Below, piece after piece: positions 8,963-18,527 of a DNA stretch of 64,000 nt. Position 1 is the stretch's first letter. The number at the start of each line of letters is the position of its first letter. The position numbers and the translations under genes are program-made. This stretch comes from Marinomonas rhizomae (GTDB lineage: Bacteria > Pseudomonadota > Gammaproteobacteria > Pseudomonadales > Marinomonadaceae), in assembly GCF_024397855.1 (NCBI RefSeq), contig NZ_CP073343.1:1612001-1676000 (forward strand), given 5' to 3'. The notes beneath the pieces were generated by a model. The model searched no databases. It saw nothing but the letters and a program-made list of their open reading frames with translations, and was not told the DNA's origin.

Positions 8963-10451
8963 GAGTATCCCTCCTTAAGAATCGTGGCCACCATACATGA
9001 AAAGTGACGCCTCGCTGATGTTTATTGGCTTCAACACTGATACGTCCCCCGTGGGTTTCTACTAAACGACGGCTAACGGATAGACCAATTCCTGTTCCAC
9101 TGCGCTCATTCGATGTAACGGTTTGAAATAAGCGAAAAATACGAGAGAACGCGGCTTCTGGAATACCTGGTCCATCATCGCAAATAGTAAAATGACAAAG
9201 GTTGTTTTCAGCGACACAGCCAATGGCAATAGAACCGGTATCTTGATCATGATGTTTTATGGCATTACTAATGAGATTACGCATCACGGTTTCAAGTGGT
9301 GTCCATGTTGAAGTGAAATGTTCTATATTAATGTTACGAGTAATCGTGATGCCGTCAGGCACTTCTAGTAACTCAAAAATATTATCGAATAGGCTATCGA
9401 CGTTAATGTCTTGTGTGATGGATTCGGCTTTCCCAGCGCGGGCGTAAGTCAGCAGATTGTCAATGAGTTGCTCCATGCGTTGAATACGGACATTAATTCT
9501 GTCTAAATTCTTTGTTACATCTGGCAATGTGTCTGTCCCAAGGTCTTCCTTCACCCATTCTAATAAATCTGCAATACCACGTAGAGGAGAGCGTAAATCG
9601 TGAGATGCGACGTAGGTAAATTCTTCTAAATTGGTATTGGTTTCACGCAGCTCCTGTTCCAAGCGTTTGCGCTTGGTAATGTCTAATAAAGAAACCAGCA
9701 CCATTTCATTGTTTTCTTCGTCTTCAAATGGGCTGAGCCCTATTTCAACAGGAAACTCGCGTCCATCTTTATGTAAGGCGGTAAGGTCTCGACCCACGCC
9801 CATCATTCTGGGGGTGGGGCTTTGGTGAAAGCTGTGACGTAAATGATCGTGATGCTTGCGATAACGTTGCGGAAGAAGCATTCCCATCGGCTGATTGATG
9901 AGTTCATCAGAGCTATAACCAAAAGACTGGCAGAGTGCGTTGTTAGTCAAACGAATAATGCCTTTAGCATCAATCACCAAGACGCCGTGGGGGGCATTCT
10001 GAATTGAGCGTTGGAACATGTTACTTGCTCGTTGCCTCGTTGTGAGGTCGATCAAGGTAGCTAAGACAAAAGTTAGTCCTTCTTGCTCTATGGGGTTTAA
10101 GCCAATTTCGATAGGAATGTGTTTACCATTTTTTCTTCGAGCATAAAGAGCTTGGCCTGCCCCCATTTGACGTTTACGAGGTGCACTAAAAAACTGCATC
10201 ATTAGCTTTTTGTGATTTGCTTGAAATTCGGTAGGGAGTAAAAAATCAATACCTTGGCCTAATAGCTCCTCAGGTGAATAACCGAGCACTTCAGAAAGAG
10301 TACCATTGATAAAAAGAATTCTTGCGTCAGTACTCACCACCATAGCCGCCATGGGTAAGCAACTGACTAATTGTTGAAAAAAGGTATTATTAACTAACTT
10401 TTTGTTTTCTAAGTTATTGTTGCTTTCAGCGACTTCACTATGATCCATCAT
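8955..10451 (-). CDS. PAS-PAS sensor histidine kinase
   Basis: Sensor kinase of 498 aa without membrane helices, so probably cytoplasmic. Two PAS domains (about 30-150 and 150-275) each end in a PAC-type segment and contain the repeated phrase SYSPEELLGQG / GYSSDELINQP. The dimerisation helix carries the phospho-acceptor His in ASHDLRSPLRG. The ATPase domain shows the N box NLISNAIKHHD, DDGPGIPEAAF and GTGIGLSVSRRLVETHGG. The frame can open at TTG 10460, but ATG 10451 is more likely, with a weak GGA four bases upstream. It is the first gene of the three-gene unit. The signal is unknown; a soluble PAS pair suggests redox, oxygen or light. Confidence 0.92.
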   Translation of the reverse strand: MMDHSEVAESNNNLENKKLVNNTFFQQLVSCLPMAAMVVSTDARILFINGTLSEVLGYSPEELLGQGIDFLLPTEFQANHKKLMMQFFSAPRKRQMGAGQALYARRKNGKHIPIEIGLNPIEQEGLTFVLATLIDLTTRQRASNMFQRSIQNAPHGVLVIDAKGIIRLTNNALCQSFGYSSDELINQPMGMLLPQRYRKHHDHLRHSFHQSPTPRMMGVGRDLTALHKDGREFPVEIGLSPFEDEENNEMVLVSLLDITKRKRLEQELRETNTNLEEFTYVASHDLRSPLRGIADLLEWVKEDLGTDTLPDVTKNLDRINVRIQRMEQLIDNLLTYARAGKAESITQDINVDSLFDNIFELLEVPDGITITRNINIEHFTSTWTPLETVMRNLISNAIKHHDQDTGSIAIGCVAENNLCHFTICDDGPGIPEAAFSRIFRLFQTVTSNERSGTGIGLSVSRRLVETHGGRISVEANKHQRGVTFHVWWPRFLRRDTHD

Positions 10452-10695
10452 ATATTCCAATAGTAAGAAAGACTCTATTTATAGATAGACTATGAATGTC
10501 AGAACGGCAATTGAACAGGTGATTAGATTTGTTAAAAAAAGTATCTATTACAATATGATGGCGTGAGTGAGTGTTAAGAACAAAAAATAACGATCTAGGT
10601 TGTCTATTTATCAGCCTAGGGGAGATTACATTTTAGTAATTTAGCAGGTCAAGGAAGGAGTCGTGATGAACTCAAGAGGGCTTATTTTTACCCTC

Positions 10696-11472
10696 TTAGC
10701 TACAGGGAAGCTGCACCGGATTGGTGCTAAAAAGGTAGCCATCAAAATTTGGGTCTTTATGTTCAGACAGCAACATTAAGGTATCTTTTACGTTTTCTAA
10801 ATGACGCCACATCGCCATACGTGCTATATCCGGTTTCTTTTGTTGAATAGCAAGTAGAATGTTTTCATGATCGACTAACCATTGTTTGCGATAAGCTTGA
10901 TCTTTGATGTGGGAATGAAGTTGTTTCCACATTGGGCTGTTTTCACGTCGTTCCCATAGGTTTTCAACTAGATCGACGAGTACGCTGTTTTGTGTCGCTT
11001 CAGCAATGGCTAAATGAAACAGTTTGTCGGCAGCATGATCTTGATCTGTTGAATCAATGTTTTGTTTTTCTAGCTCCAAGGCATCGCGCATTTTGATAAT
11101 GTCTTTTTTAGTCGCTTGGGTAGCGGCAAATTCTGCTACGTGGCTTTCAAGCAGTTGTCTTGCTTGCATCATTTCAAAAGGGCCAACATCATCTTTGTCT
11201 AGAGATTCTTCAAATTTATCTGATGACTTAATGCTGGTTGGCTGCTTTAAAAGATAAATACCACTGCCCTTACGGACTTCAACGATCTCCATTAGTTCAA
11301 GCATAATTAATGCTTCACGAAGTAGTGTCCTGCTGACACCTAATTGCTCGGCAATGTCGCGCTCTGGAGGTAAGCGATCTCCAACCTTATATTCGCCTTG
11401 TCTAAGTTCCTCGTATAACTTAAGTCCCACCTCTTGGTATAGGCGCTTTGGTTTTACAAGAGTATTTATCAT
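10696..11472 (-). CDS. GntR/FadR-type regulator of the hexuronate locus
   Basis: Repressor of 258 aa. The N-terminal winged helix reads LYEELRQGEYKVGDRLPPER followed by DIAEQLGVSRTLLREALIML, and the C-terminal FCD ligand domain contains the spaced acidic and His residues that bind a metal-carboxylate ligand (QARQLLESHV, DKLFHLAIA). This arrangement matches the UxuR/ExuR group. It sits downstream of the TRAP binding protein and beside the uxu genes, so it most likely senses a hexuronate or pathway intermediate and binds the two TTGGTnnACCAA-like sites at 12699-12732. Assignment to UxuR rather than another FCD regulator rests on context. Confidence 0.88.
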   Translation of the reverse strand: MINTLVKPKRLYQEVGLKLYEELRQGEYKVGDRLPPERDIAEQLGVSRTLLREALIMLELMEIVEVRKGSGIYLLKQPTSIKSSDKFEESLDKDDVGPFEMMQARQLLESHVAEFAATQATKKDIIKMRDALELEKQNIDSTDQDHAADKLFHLAIAEATQNSVLVDLVENLWERRENSPMWKQLHSHIKDQAYRKQWLVDHENILLAIQQKKPDIARMAMWRHLENVKDTLMLLSEHKDPNFDGYLFSTNPVQLPCS

Positions 11473-11547
11473 AGCTTTCTACTTTATTGAGCCAATTCGA
11501 TGAAAAGAATAGAGATAGATGTGTTACAAGAAAATGTTCAAATAATG

Positions 11548-11607
11548 AGCGACTCTTATTCCAGCTACAGTGGCATTAACTACTGTAGCAATAATATAAG
11601 AGTCGCT
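11548..11607 (-). terminator. Large two-tier hairpin between the TRAP binding protein and gntR genes
   Basis: Outer arms AGCGACTCTTAT (11548-11559) and ATAAGAGTCGCT (11596-11607) are perfect 12-bp complements. Inner arms GCTACAGT (11564-11571) and ACTGTAGC (11582-11589) add an 8-bp stem. No strong T-run follows on the minus strand. It may attenuate read-through into gntR or stabilise the abundant binding-protein mRNA, as seen for many binding-protein genes. Confidence 0.6.
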
Positions 11608-11616
11608 TGATTTTGC

Positions 11617-12609
11617 TTATTTGTCGAGTGCTTTTATAGCTTTTACGTAAGGAGCAATAACAGGGTTTTGCTCGGCTTCCTTAAACATTGGAGCAACTGC
11701 TTTAATGAAGGGGTCTTTATCAACATCAATGATCTCTACACCCATTTTAGTTGCTTTTTTCAACTCTTCATCCGTGTATTCGCCCCAAATCTTTTTCATA
11801 TAAGCGGTGGCATCTTTACCAGCGGCTAATACTGCTGCTTTGTTTTTATCAGACAGTTTTTCCCATGTTTTAGTGCTAATAACTAGCACATCAGGAATCA
11901 TCGCGTGACCATCACGAGTGTAGTATTTAGCCACTTCACCATGACGATAAGTGGTAACAGCGCCAATGTTGTTTTCTGCACCATCAACAACGCGTTGTTG
12001 AAGAGCTGTATACAATTCACCGAATGGAAGTGGTGTAGGAGATGCACCCATCAGCTCCATCATTTTTATTGCGCTTGGGCTTGGTTGAACACGAATCTTC
12101 ATGCCTTTCAAATCGGCAGGAGAGTGTACAGGCTTGGACGTATAAAAGTTACGAGATCCTGCATCAAAATAAGCAACACCAACAAAGCCGTATTTTGCAG
12201 AAGAGCGTAAAATTTTCTGACCAACGTCTTCGCTTTCTAATGCGCGATAGAAGTGCTCACGGTCTCTAAAAATATAAGGAATATTGAATGCGCCATAAGC
12301 TGGATCGAATGATTCAAGCTCACTAGCGTTTGATTTCGCCATGTCGAGCGCGCCACTTTGTAATAATTCTAAAGATTCGCGCTGAGTGCCTAATTGTCCA
12401 TTTGGGTAGACGCGTACTTTTAAATCCCCATCGGACTTTTCTTTTACTTCATCAGCAAAGAATTTTAGTGCTTTATGAACAGGGGATTTTGTATCGCCAT
12501 TATGACTAAGCTTAATTGTTTCAGCGAAGGTCATGGATGAAGTGCCCATTAATCCGCCTAGCAAAAGTGCAGAAGCTAAATTTAGCTTAGTTTTTTTGAA
12601 GTTTAACAT
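11617..12609 (-). CDS. TRAP transporter substrate-binding protein (DctP family), probable hexuronate binder
   Basis: Periplasmic receptor that captures a carboxylate sugar and hands it to the TRAP permease. The 330-aa product starts with a clear signal peptide (MLNFKKTKLNLASALLLGG, cleavage after MTFA). Family motifs include KIRVQPSPSAIKMMELMGAS with the carboxylate-binding Arg, and GELYTALQQRVVDGAENN. Start: ATG 12609 with GGAG nine bases upstream and a good signal peptide; a longer frame would add an unlikely 26-residue extension. It is divergent from its two permease genes, an uncommon split, with shared operators between. A uronate substrate is inferred from the uxu genes. Confidence 0.92.
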   Translation of the reverse strand: MLNFKKTKLNLASALLLGGLMGTSSMTFAETIKLSHNGDTKSPVHKALKFFADEVKEKSDGDLKVRVYPNGQLGTQRESLELLQSGALDMAKSNASELESFDPAYGAFNIPYIFRDREHFYRALESEDVGQKILRSSAKYGFVGVAYFDAGSRNFYTSKPVHSPADLKGMKIRVQPSPSAIKMMELMGASPTPLPFGELYTALQQRVVDGAENNIGAVTTYRHGEVAKYYTRDGHAMIPDVLVISTKTWEKLSDKNKAAVLAAGKDATAYMKKIWGEYTDEELKKATKMGVEIIDVDKDPFIKAVAPMFKEAEQNPVIAPYVKAIKALDK

Positions 12610-12698
12610 TTTGTAAATCTCCGTTTTGGTATTTTTATAATGCTTTAGATTATCAAAGTGTGTGTGTGCGAATTGGCATAATTGCATGTGGGTTGTTT

Positions 12699-12732
12699 TT
12701 GGTCAACCAATTGAGTTCATTTAGTTGACCAA
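12699..12732. promoter_or_regulatory. Paired GntR-type operators in the divergent TRAP promoter
   Basis: TTGGTCAACCAA (12699-12710) is a TTGGTnnACCAA palindrome; TTAGTTGACCAA (12721-12732) differs at one arm position. Their centres are 22 bp apart, two helical turns, so two dimers could bind on one DNA face. The pattern is like known FadR/UxuR operators (TTGGTnnACCAA core). Location between the binding-protein gene and the permease operon fits control of both transcripts. Confidence 0.68.
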
Positions 12733-12807
12733 AATCTATGTTTGGTTCAATATGTCGTCGATTGGTGGAAGCTATTGTGGGCTTTTTATCCCTTCTGGAG
12801 GTGGAAA

Positions 12808-13278
12808 ATGACGAAATTTATTCAAGTGGTAGACCGCATTCTATCGACTATTTGCGTGGCCCTGATGGTGACTCTAGTGGCTTGTGTGGTTTGGCAGGTT
12901 TTTTCTCGTTATGTTTTGAATGCGCCCAGTACGTCAACAGATGAAATGGCTCGATTTCTATTTATTTGGGTGGGTTTGTTAGGCGCAGCATTTACTTTAG
13001 GAAAGAAAAAACATTTGGCGATGGACTTTATGCTGCTGGCATTAGAGGGCCGAAAAAAGGTCATGCTGCAAATGGCAATTACCTTAATCGGTTTGTTTTT
13101 TGCCGTTGTAATTATGGTGTTTGGCGGTGGTTCTCTGGTGCTGAAAACACTCAGTAATGGGCAGCTTTCTCCTGTGTTAGGTTTGGAAATGGGCTGGGTC
13201 TATGCGGCAATACCGATCAGTGGTGCCTGCATGATTCTTTATCTATTACGAGATCTTTTTGCTCCAACACAAAATTAA
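12808..13278 (+). CDS. TRAP transporter small permease (DctQ family)
   Basis: Small membrane subunit of the TRAP transporter, 156 aa with four predicted helices. The motif ARFLFIWVGLLGAAFTLGKK followed by HLAMDF is characteristic of DctQ. Start: ATG 12808 has GGAGG with 6-nt spacing; a longer frame from 12742 would overlap the operator region and lacks a ribosome site. It opens the plus-strand operon and is followed after 81 bp by the large permease. Confidence 0.92.
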   Translation: MTKFIQVVDRILSTICVALMVTLVACVVWQVFSRYVLNAPSTSTDEMARFLFIWVGLLGAAFTLGKKKHLAMDFMLLALEGRKKVMLQMAITLIGLFFAVVIMVFGGGSLVLKTLSNGQLSPVLGLEMGWVYAAIPISGACMILYLLRDLFAPTQN

Positions 13279-13359
13279 AAATCTCTACATGCTAGACGGT
13301 AGCGTTTGTTCGTTACCTTATTTAGTGGTTTAAAATTCTAATAATAAGGATAAAAAAAC

Positions 13360-14658
13360 GTGGAATGGTTAATTGCACTCGTTTTATTCGGTAGTTTTTT
13401 CACTATGTTGGTACTTGGTGTACCAATATCCTTTTCCATCGCGATTGCCTCGTTATTGTCTATTATGGTGTCGCTGCCTTTTGATGCTTCACTTTCTGTT
13501 GTTTCACAAAAGCTTGCCTCAGGGATGGACAGTTTCACCTTATTGGCCATTCCGTTCTTTATTCTAGCTGGCAATATAATGAACCGAGGTGGCTTGGCAT
13601 TAAGGTTGATTGAATTTTCTAAATTGTTAGCTGGGCGTTTACCGGGTTCTTTGGGACATGTAAATGTGATTGCAAATATGCTTTTTGGATCGATTTCTGG
13701 TTCAGCGGTGGCGGCGGCCGCAGCCGTTGGCGGCACCATGGCCCCATTACAGAAAAAGAGTGGTTACGATCCTGTTTTTTCAACAGCCGTCAATATTACC
13801 TCCAGTCCTGCAGGTCTATTAATTCCACCTAGTAATGCCTTGATTGTTTACTCCCTTATTTCGGGCGGCACGTCTATTAGTGCACTGTTTCTTGGGGGTT
13901 ATCTACCAGGGTTGTTGATGGGCGCTTGCGTCATGTTAGCTGTTGCTGTGGTGGCTAAAAAGAAAAACTACCCAGTATCCGAAAAAGTTTCTTTAGGCGA
14001 AGCTGGCATTGTCACCTTAAGAGCCTTGCCTAGTTTGGGGTTGATTGTGGTCATCATGGGGGGGATTATTGGTGGTGTCTTTACGGCCACGGAAGCCTCT
14101 GCGATCGCGGTTGTGTATTCTTTGCTACTAGCGCTAATTTATCGTGAAGTAACCATTAAGGATATGCCGAGCATTATTCTGGGTTCCATCATGACGGCTT
14201 CTATGATCATGCTATTGATTGGGGCATCTATGGCGATGGCTTGGGCGATGGCCAATGGAGACATTCCTTACGCCGTGAGTGATGCATTACTGGCCCTGTC
14301 TGATAATCCAATTATCATTTTGTTGATTATTAACTTAATTTTGCTTGTTGTCGGTATTTTCATGGATATGACACCAGCCTTGTTAATTTTCACGCCTATT
14401 TTCTTACCTATTGCGCAAGAGCTAGGAATCGATCCAGTTCACTTCGGCATCATCATTACGTTTAACTTATGTATTGGTATTTGTACTCCGCCTGTTGGCA
14501 GTGCCTTGTTTGTTGGCTGCTCTGTAAGTGGTGTGAAAATCGACCAAGTGATTAAGCCATTATTACCTATTTTTGCTTTGCTTCTAGTAGCGCTAATGGC
14601 GGTGACTTTTATTCCAGAAATTACTCTGTTTTTACCTTCTCTTTTGCTTGGGTACTAG
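13360..14658 (+). CDS. TRAP transporter large permease (DctM family)
   Basis: Large membrane subunit that uses a sodium gradient to import the substrate. The 432-aa protein has about 12 hydrophobic segments. Typical DctM motifs are PFFILAGNIMNRGGLALRLI, GSISGSAVAAAAAVGGTMAP and TFNLCIGICTPPVGSALFVG. Translation starts at GTG 13360 with AAGGA nine bases upstream, giving the standard MEWLIALVLFGSF start. With the small permease and the divergent binding protein it makes a complete TRAP system. Substrate is inferred from the downstream uronate enzymes. Confidence 0.94.
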   Translation: MEWLIALVLFGSFFTMLVLGVPISFSIAIASLLSIMVSLPFDASLSVVSQKLASGMDSFTLLAIPFFILAGNIMNRGGLALRLIEFSKLLAGRLPGSLGHVNVIANMLFGSISGSAVAAAAAVGGTMAPLQKKSGYDPVFSTAVNITSSPAGLLIPPSNALIVYSLISGGTSISALFLGGYLPGLLMGACVMLAVAVVAKKKNYPVSEKVSLGEAGIVTLRALPSLGLIVVIMGGIIGGVFTATEASAIAVVYSLLLALIYREVTIKDMPSIILGSIMTASMIMLLIGASMAMAWAMANGDIPYAVSDALLALSDNPIIILLIINLILLVVGIFMDMTPALLIFTPIFLPIAQELGIDPVHFGIIITFNLCIGICTPPVGSALFVGCSVSGVKIDQVIKPLLPIFALLLVALMAVTFIPEITLFLPSLLLGY

Positions 14659-14702
14659 TTTAGAAGCTTGCAAATTTTAACGATATTTGGAGATATATAT
14701 TT

Positions 14703-17090
14703 ATGAAGCCGATTAATAATTGGAAGCTTCTAGGTGTTGAAGGCAACCGTGTAGATGTTCAGTGTGACGATCGCCACGTATTACATTTTTTTGTTTTAGA
14801 ATCCAACGTGATTCGTGTCTTACTGAAAAAGAACGACACATTACAGCTTGAAAATAGCTGGTGTGTTTCCCCTAATGACAGTGAAACTGGCTGGGAAGGG
14901 CGCGACCGTATGAGTACGGAAGGCTTTACTTGTCCAGAATTTAACGTGTCAGAGCAGGATGATCAGCTAAGTATTGCTTCTGCATCACTTCGAGTGACTC
15001 TGTCGAAACCATTGAAACTCACATGGGAATACGTCGACGCGTCCGGTGAATGGCAGTATCTTGCGGCAGACCGTCAAAGCGGCGCCTATATGTTGGGCGT
15101 ACAAAGCAACGACATTCATCATTATATGGCGCGAGACCTGTCGGAAAAATACTACGGATTGGGCGAGAAAACCGGTGACCTGAATCGTCACGGTTCTCGC
15201 TACCAAATGCGTAATATCGATGCCATGGGTTACGATGCGAAAAACACCGATCCATTGTACAAGCATATTCCTTTTTACATCACGAAAACCGAGCAAGCGA
15301 GCTTCGGTATTTTCTACGATAACTTGTCAACCAGTTGGTTTGATTTAGGTAATGAGCTTGATAACTACCACGGTTATTACCGTAGTTACCACGCAGACGA
15401 AGGTGATCTAGATTTCTACTTCATGTACGGTGAAAAAGTCGTTGATGTAACCAAAACCTATGTGAACCTAACAGGCCGTACTATTTTTGGTCCTAAGTGG
15501 AGCCTTGGTTACAGCGGTTCCACCATGCTTTATACGGATGCGGAAAACGCTCAAGAGCAATTAGGCGACTTTATTAAGCATTGTGACAATCACAGTATGC
15601 CTTGTGATTCTTTCCAGCTTTCGTCTGGCTATACCTCGATTGGCAATAAGCGCTACGTCTTTAACTGGAACACCAGTAAGGTGCCAAACCCACTTAAATT
15701 GAGTGAAGACTTTCATCAAGCGGGTCTTAAACTAGCAGCCAACATCAAGCCTTGTTTACTGCAAGATCATCCACGTTTTGATGAAGTGGCGTCAGAGAAT
15801 TTATTCATTCAAGATTCTGAATTCGATTCACCTGAATCTTCCCAGTTTTGGGATGACTCCGGCTCGCACCTAGATTTCACTAACCCAAAAACCATCCAAT
15901 GGTGGAAAACGAATGTCACCGAGCAATTGCTTGAAAAGGGCATTGATTCCACTTGGAATGATAACAACGAATACGAAGTGTGGGACAGCAACGCTCGTTG
16001 TGTTGGCTTTGGCAAACAAACGCCAATCAAGCTGATTCGTCCATTGCAGCCATTGCTTATGATGCGTGCGTCTTTTGAAGCACAAACGGAATTTGCACCG
16101 ACCTTGCGTCCGTATTTGATCTCTCGTTCTGGTTGCCCAGGCATGCAGCGCTATGTGCAAACATGGAGCGGTGATAATCGCACTAACTGGCAAACCTTGC
16201 GTTACAACACACGCATGGGTGTTGGTATGAACCTTTCTGGCTTGTACAACATGGGTCATGACGTTGGTGGATTCTCTGGTGATCGTCCAGATCCAGAATT
16301 GTTCGTACGTTGGGTGCAAAACGGTGTCATGCATCCTCGTTTCACTATTCACTCTTGGAACGATGATAAAACGGTTAACGAACCTTGGATGTACCCAGAA
16401 GTAACGCCGATTATTCGAGAAGCTATGACGCTTCGTTACCGTTTGATGCCTTATTTGTATGACCTGCTTTGGCAGGCACATAAACATCACGAGCCTATGC
16501 TACGTGCAACCTTCTTAGACCACGAAGACGATGCTCGTACTTATGAAGAAAGCGATGACTTCATGCTAGGTAAAGATCTATTGGTTGCGTCTGTCGTAGA
16601 GCAAGGACAGCGAACTCGTCCTGTATATTTGCCTGATAATGGCGAAGGTTGGTACGACTTTCACCGCAAAACTTGGTACGCGGGTGGACAAAACATCACT
16701 TTGTCAGCGGCACTAGAAGAGATTCCTCTGCTTGCTCGTGCTGGTAGTGTGATTCCTACTAGTCGTCGTATTGCTCATGTGGATGCAGAAAAAGACACAC
16801 AACGACAGTTCCTGGTTTTTCCATTCAAAGGAGCAGGACAACGTGATTTATCCGTGTTTGATGACGACGGACTATCAACGGGTTATTTAGACGGCAAATA
16901 CTTACAGCTGAATATGACGTTGAAATCCGATCTTGAACGTATCGACCTAACAGTATCCCGTGAAGGTGAATGGCAACCGGCTTACAACGAAGTACGTTTT
17001 GCCTTGCCAGAAAATGAGCTGCGTCCTTTCTATGTCAACGGCAAGCGAGTCGATGCGTCTCAAGCTGTTGCCCTAAGCGAAATGGCCTAA
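14703..17090 (+). CDS. Glycoside hydrolase family 31 (alpha-glycosidase)
   Basis: Retaining alpha-glycosidase of 795 aa. Predicted catalytic residues are the nucleophile Asp420 in [13 protein letters not shown] and the acid/base Asp491 in [14 protein letters not shown], followed by the conserved [17 protein letters not shown]. An N-terminal beta-sandwich and a C-terminal beta domain flank the (beta/alpha)8 barrel. There is no signal peptide, so it acts in the cytoplasm after uptake. It sits between the TRAP permease and uxaC with short gaps (44 and 14 bp), so the imported ligand may be an alpha-linked disaccharide that contains a uronic acid. Alternatives are alpha-glucosidase or alpha-xylosidase activity; the exact linkage cannot be read from the sequence. 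Confidence 0.92.
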   Translation: MKPINNWKLLGVEGNRVDVQCDDRHVLHFFVLESNVIRVLLKKNDTLQLENSWCVSPNDSETGWEGRDRMSTEGFTCPEFNVSEQDDQLSIASASLRVTLSKPLKLTWEYVDASGEWQYLAADRQSGAYMLGVQSNDIHHYMARDLSEKYYGLGEKTGDLNRHGSRYQMRNIDAMGYDAKNTDPLYKHIPFYITKTEQASFGIFYDNLSTSWFDLGNELDNYHGYYRSYHADEGDLDFYFMYGEKVVDVTKTYVNLTGRTIFGPKWSLGYSGSTMLYTDAENAQEQLGDFIKHCDNHSMPCDSFQLSSGYTSIGNKRYVFNWNTSKVPNPLKLSEDFHQAGLKLAANIKPCLLQDHPRFDEVASENLFIQDSEFDSPESSQFWDDSGSHLDFTNPKTIQWWKTNVTEQLLEKGIDSTWNDNNEYEVWDSNARCVGFGKQTPIKLIRPLQPLLMMRASFEAQTEFAPTLRPYLISRSGCPGMQRYVQTWSGDNRTNWQTLRYNTRMGVGMNLSGLYNMGHDVGGFSGDRPDPELFVRWVQNGVMHPRFTIHSWNDDKTVNEPWMYPEVTPIIREAMTLRYRLMPYLYDLLWQAHKHHEPMLRATFLDHEDDARTYEESDDFMLGKDLLVASVVEQGQRTRPVYLPDNGEGWYDFHRKTWYAGGQNITLSAALEEIPLLARAGSVIPTSRRIAHVDAEKDTQRQFLVFPFKGAGQRDLSVFDDDGLSTGYLDGKYLQLNMTLKSDLERIDLTVSREGEWQPAYNEVRFALPENELRPFYVNGKRVDASQAVALSEMA

Positions 17091-17104
17091 GCCGAGGAAA
17101 TGAC

Positions 17105-18511
17105 ATGAAAAACTTTATGACAGAAGATTTTTTGCTGACCACAGAAACCGCTAAGCGCCTTTACCACGAGTATGCGGCCGAGCAACCAATCTACGACTAC
17201 CATTGCCATTTGAGCCCTCAAGAAATCGCCGAAAATCGACGTTTTAGTGACCTTGGTGAAATCTGGCTAGAAGGCGATCATTACAAGTGGCGAGCGATGC
17301 GTGCCGCAGGCATTGAAGAACGCTTAATTACTGGTGACGCTAGCTTTAAAGAGAAATACCAAGCTTGGTCGAAAACCGTACCTCAGTGTATTGGCAACCC
17401 AATTTATCACTGGACGCACTTAGAATTGCGTCGTCCTTTTGGTGTCACTGATGTGTTGTTTTCACCGAAAACGGCCGATGCTATTTGGGACCAATGCAAT
17501 GACATGCTGCAGCAACCTGAGTTTTCAGCGCGCGGCATCATGCAGCAAATGAACGTGAAAATGGTCGGCACTACAGATGATCCTGCGGACAACCTAGAGC
17601 ATCATAAATTCATTGCCAATGACAGTAGTTTTGATATTGCGGTCACACCAAGCTGGCGTCCTGATCGTGCCTTTAAAGTCGATCATGTTGGCTTCAAAGA
17701 TTATCTAAACAAGCTAGGCAAAGCGGCAGACATCAACATTGCACGCTTTAGTGATTTGATTGATGCCTTAGCGCAACGTCTTGAAGTATTTGATGCTCAT
17801 GGCTGCCGCAGTGCTGATCACGGGATTGAAATCATGCGCTTCGCCAACGAGCCAAGCGAAGTAGAGCTGGATGCCATTCTGTCCAAACGCATTAATGAAC
17901 AGCCGTTAACCGAGCTTGAAATCGCGCAATTCTCCAGCGCTGTGCAAGTTTGGCTAGGCAAGCAATACGCGAAAAGAGGTTGGGTCATGCAGCTGCACAT
18001 TGGTGCCCGCCGCAATAACTCATCTCGAATGTTTAAGCTGATTGGCGGCGATTCTGGTTTTGATTCCATGGACGATGGTGCGTTTGCCGAGCCATTGTCG
18101 GGGTTCTTAGATGCGTTAGACCAAACTGATGAACTGCCTAAAACCATTTTGTATTGCTTAAATCCAATTCATAACGAAATGTTAGCGACGATGGCGGGCA
18201 ATTTCCAAGGTGGCGGCGTAGCTGGTAAGGTGCAATTCGGCTCAGGCTGGTGGTTTAACGACCAACTAGATGGTATGCAGCGTCAACTTACGAGTGTGGC
18301 GCAAATGGGCTTGCTTAGCCAGTTTGTCGGCATGCTGACCGACTCCCGTAGCTTCTTGTCTTATACTCGACATGAATATTTCCGTCGCCTATTGTGCGAG
18401 ATGATTGGTGGATGGGTTGAGCGCGGTGAAGCGCCAGCTGACATGGTGTTATTGGGTAAAATGGTGGAAGATATTTGTTCAGAAAATGCTAAAAAATACT
18501 TCGGCTTCTAA
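17105..18511 (+). CDS. uxaC: Uronate isomerase
   Basis: Converts D-glucuronate to D-fructuronate (and D-galacturonate to D-tagaturonate) in the cytoplasm. The 468-aa length is right for the family, a branch of the amidohydrolase superfamily. The N-terminal [19 protein letters not shown] carries the metal-binding HxH pair, and [16 protein letters not shown] is a diagnostic internal segment. Further residues in [15 protein letters not shown] and the C-terminal [19 protein letters not shown] complete the pattern. It follows GH31 by 14 bp and precedes uxuB by 16 bp, so this is one operon. Confidence 0.96.
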   Translation: MKNFMTEDFLLTTETAKRLYHEYAAEQPIYDYHCHLSPQEIAENRRFSDLGEIWLEGDHYKWRAMRAAGIEERLITGDASFKEKYQAWSKTVPQCIGNPIYHWTHLELRRPFGVTDVLFSPKTADAIWDQCNDMLQQPEFSARGIMQQMNVKMVGTTDDPADNLEHHKFIANDSSFDIAVTPSWRPDRAFKVDHVGFKDYLNKLGKAADINIARFSDLIDALAQRLEVFDAHGCRSADHGIEIMRFANEPSEVELDAILSKRINEQPLTELEIAQFSSAVQVWLGKQYAKRGWVMQLHIGARRNNSSRMFKLIGGDSGFDSMDDGAFAEPLSGFLDALDQTDELPKTILYCLNPIHNEMLATMAGNFQGGGVAGKVQFGSGWWFNDQLDGMQRQLTSVAQMGLLSQFVGMLTDSRSFLSYTRHEYFRRLLCEMIGGWVERGEAPADMVLLGKMVEDICSENAKKYFGF

Positions 18512-18527
18512 ATAGACAAGGAATCAT

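Noticed and set aside
15870..16490. A 206-codon reverse ORF within the GH31 gene
   Set aside because: It is antisense to the catalytic core of GH31 and has no domain pattern of its own.
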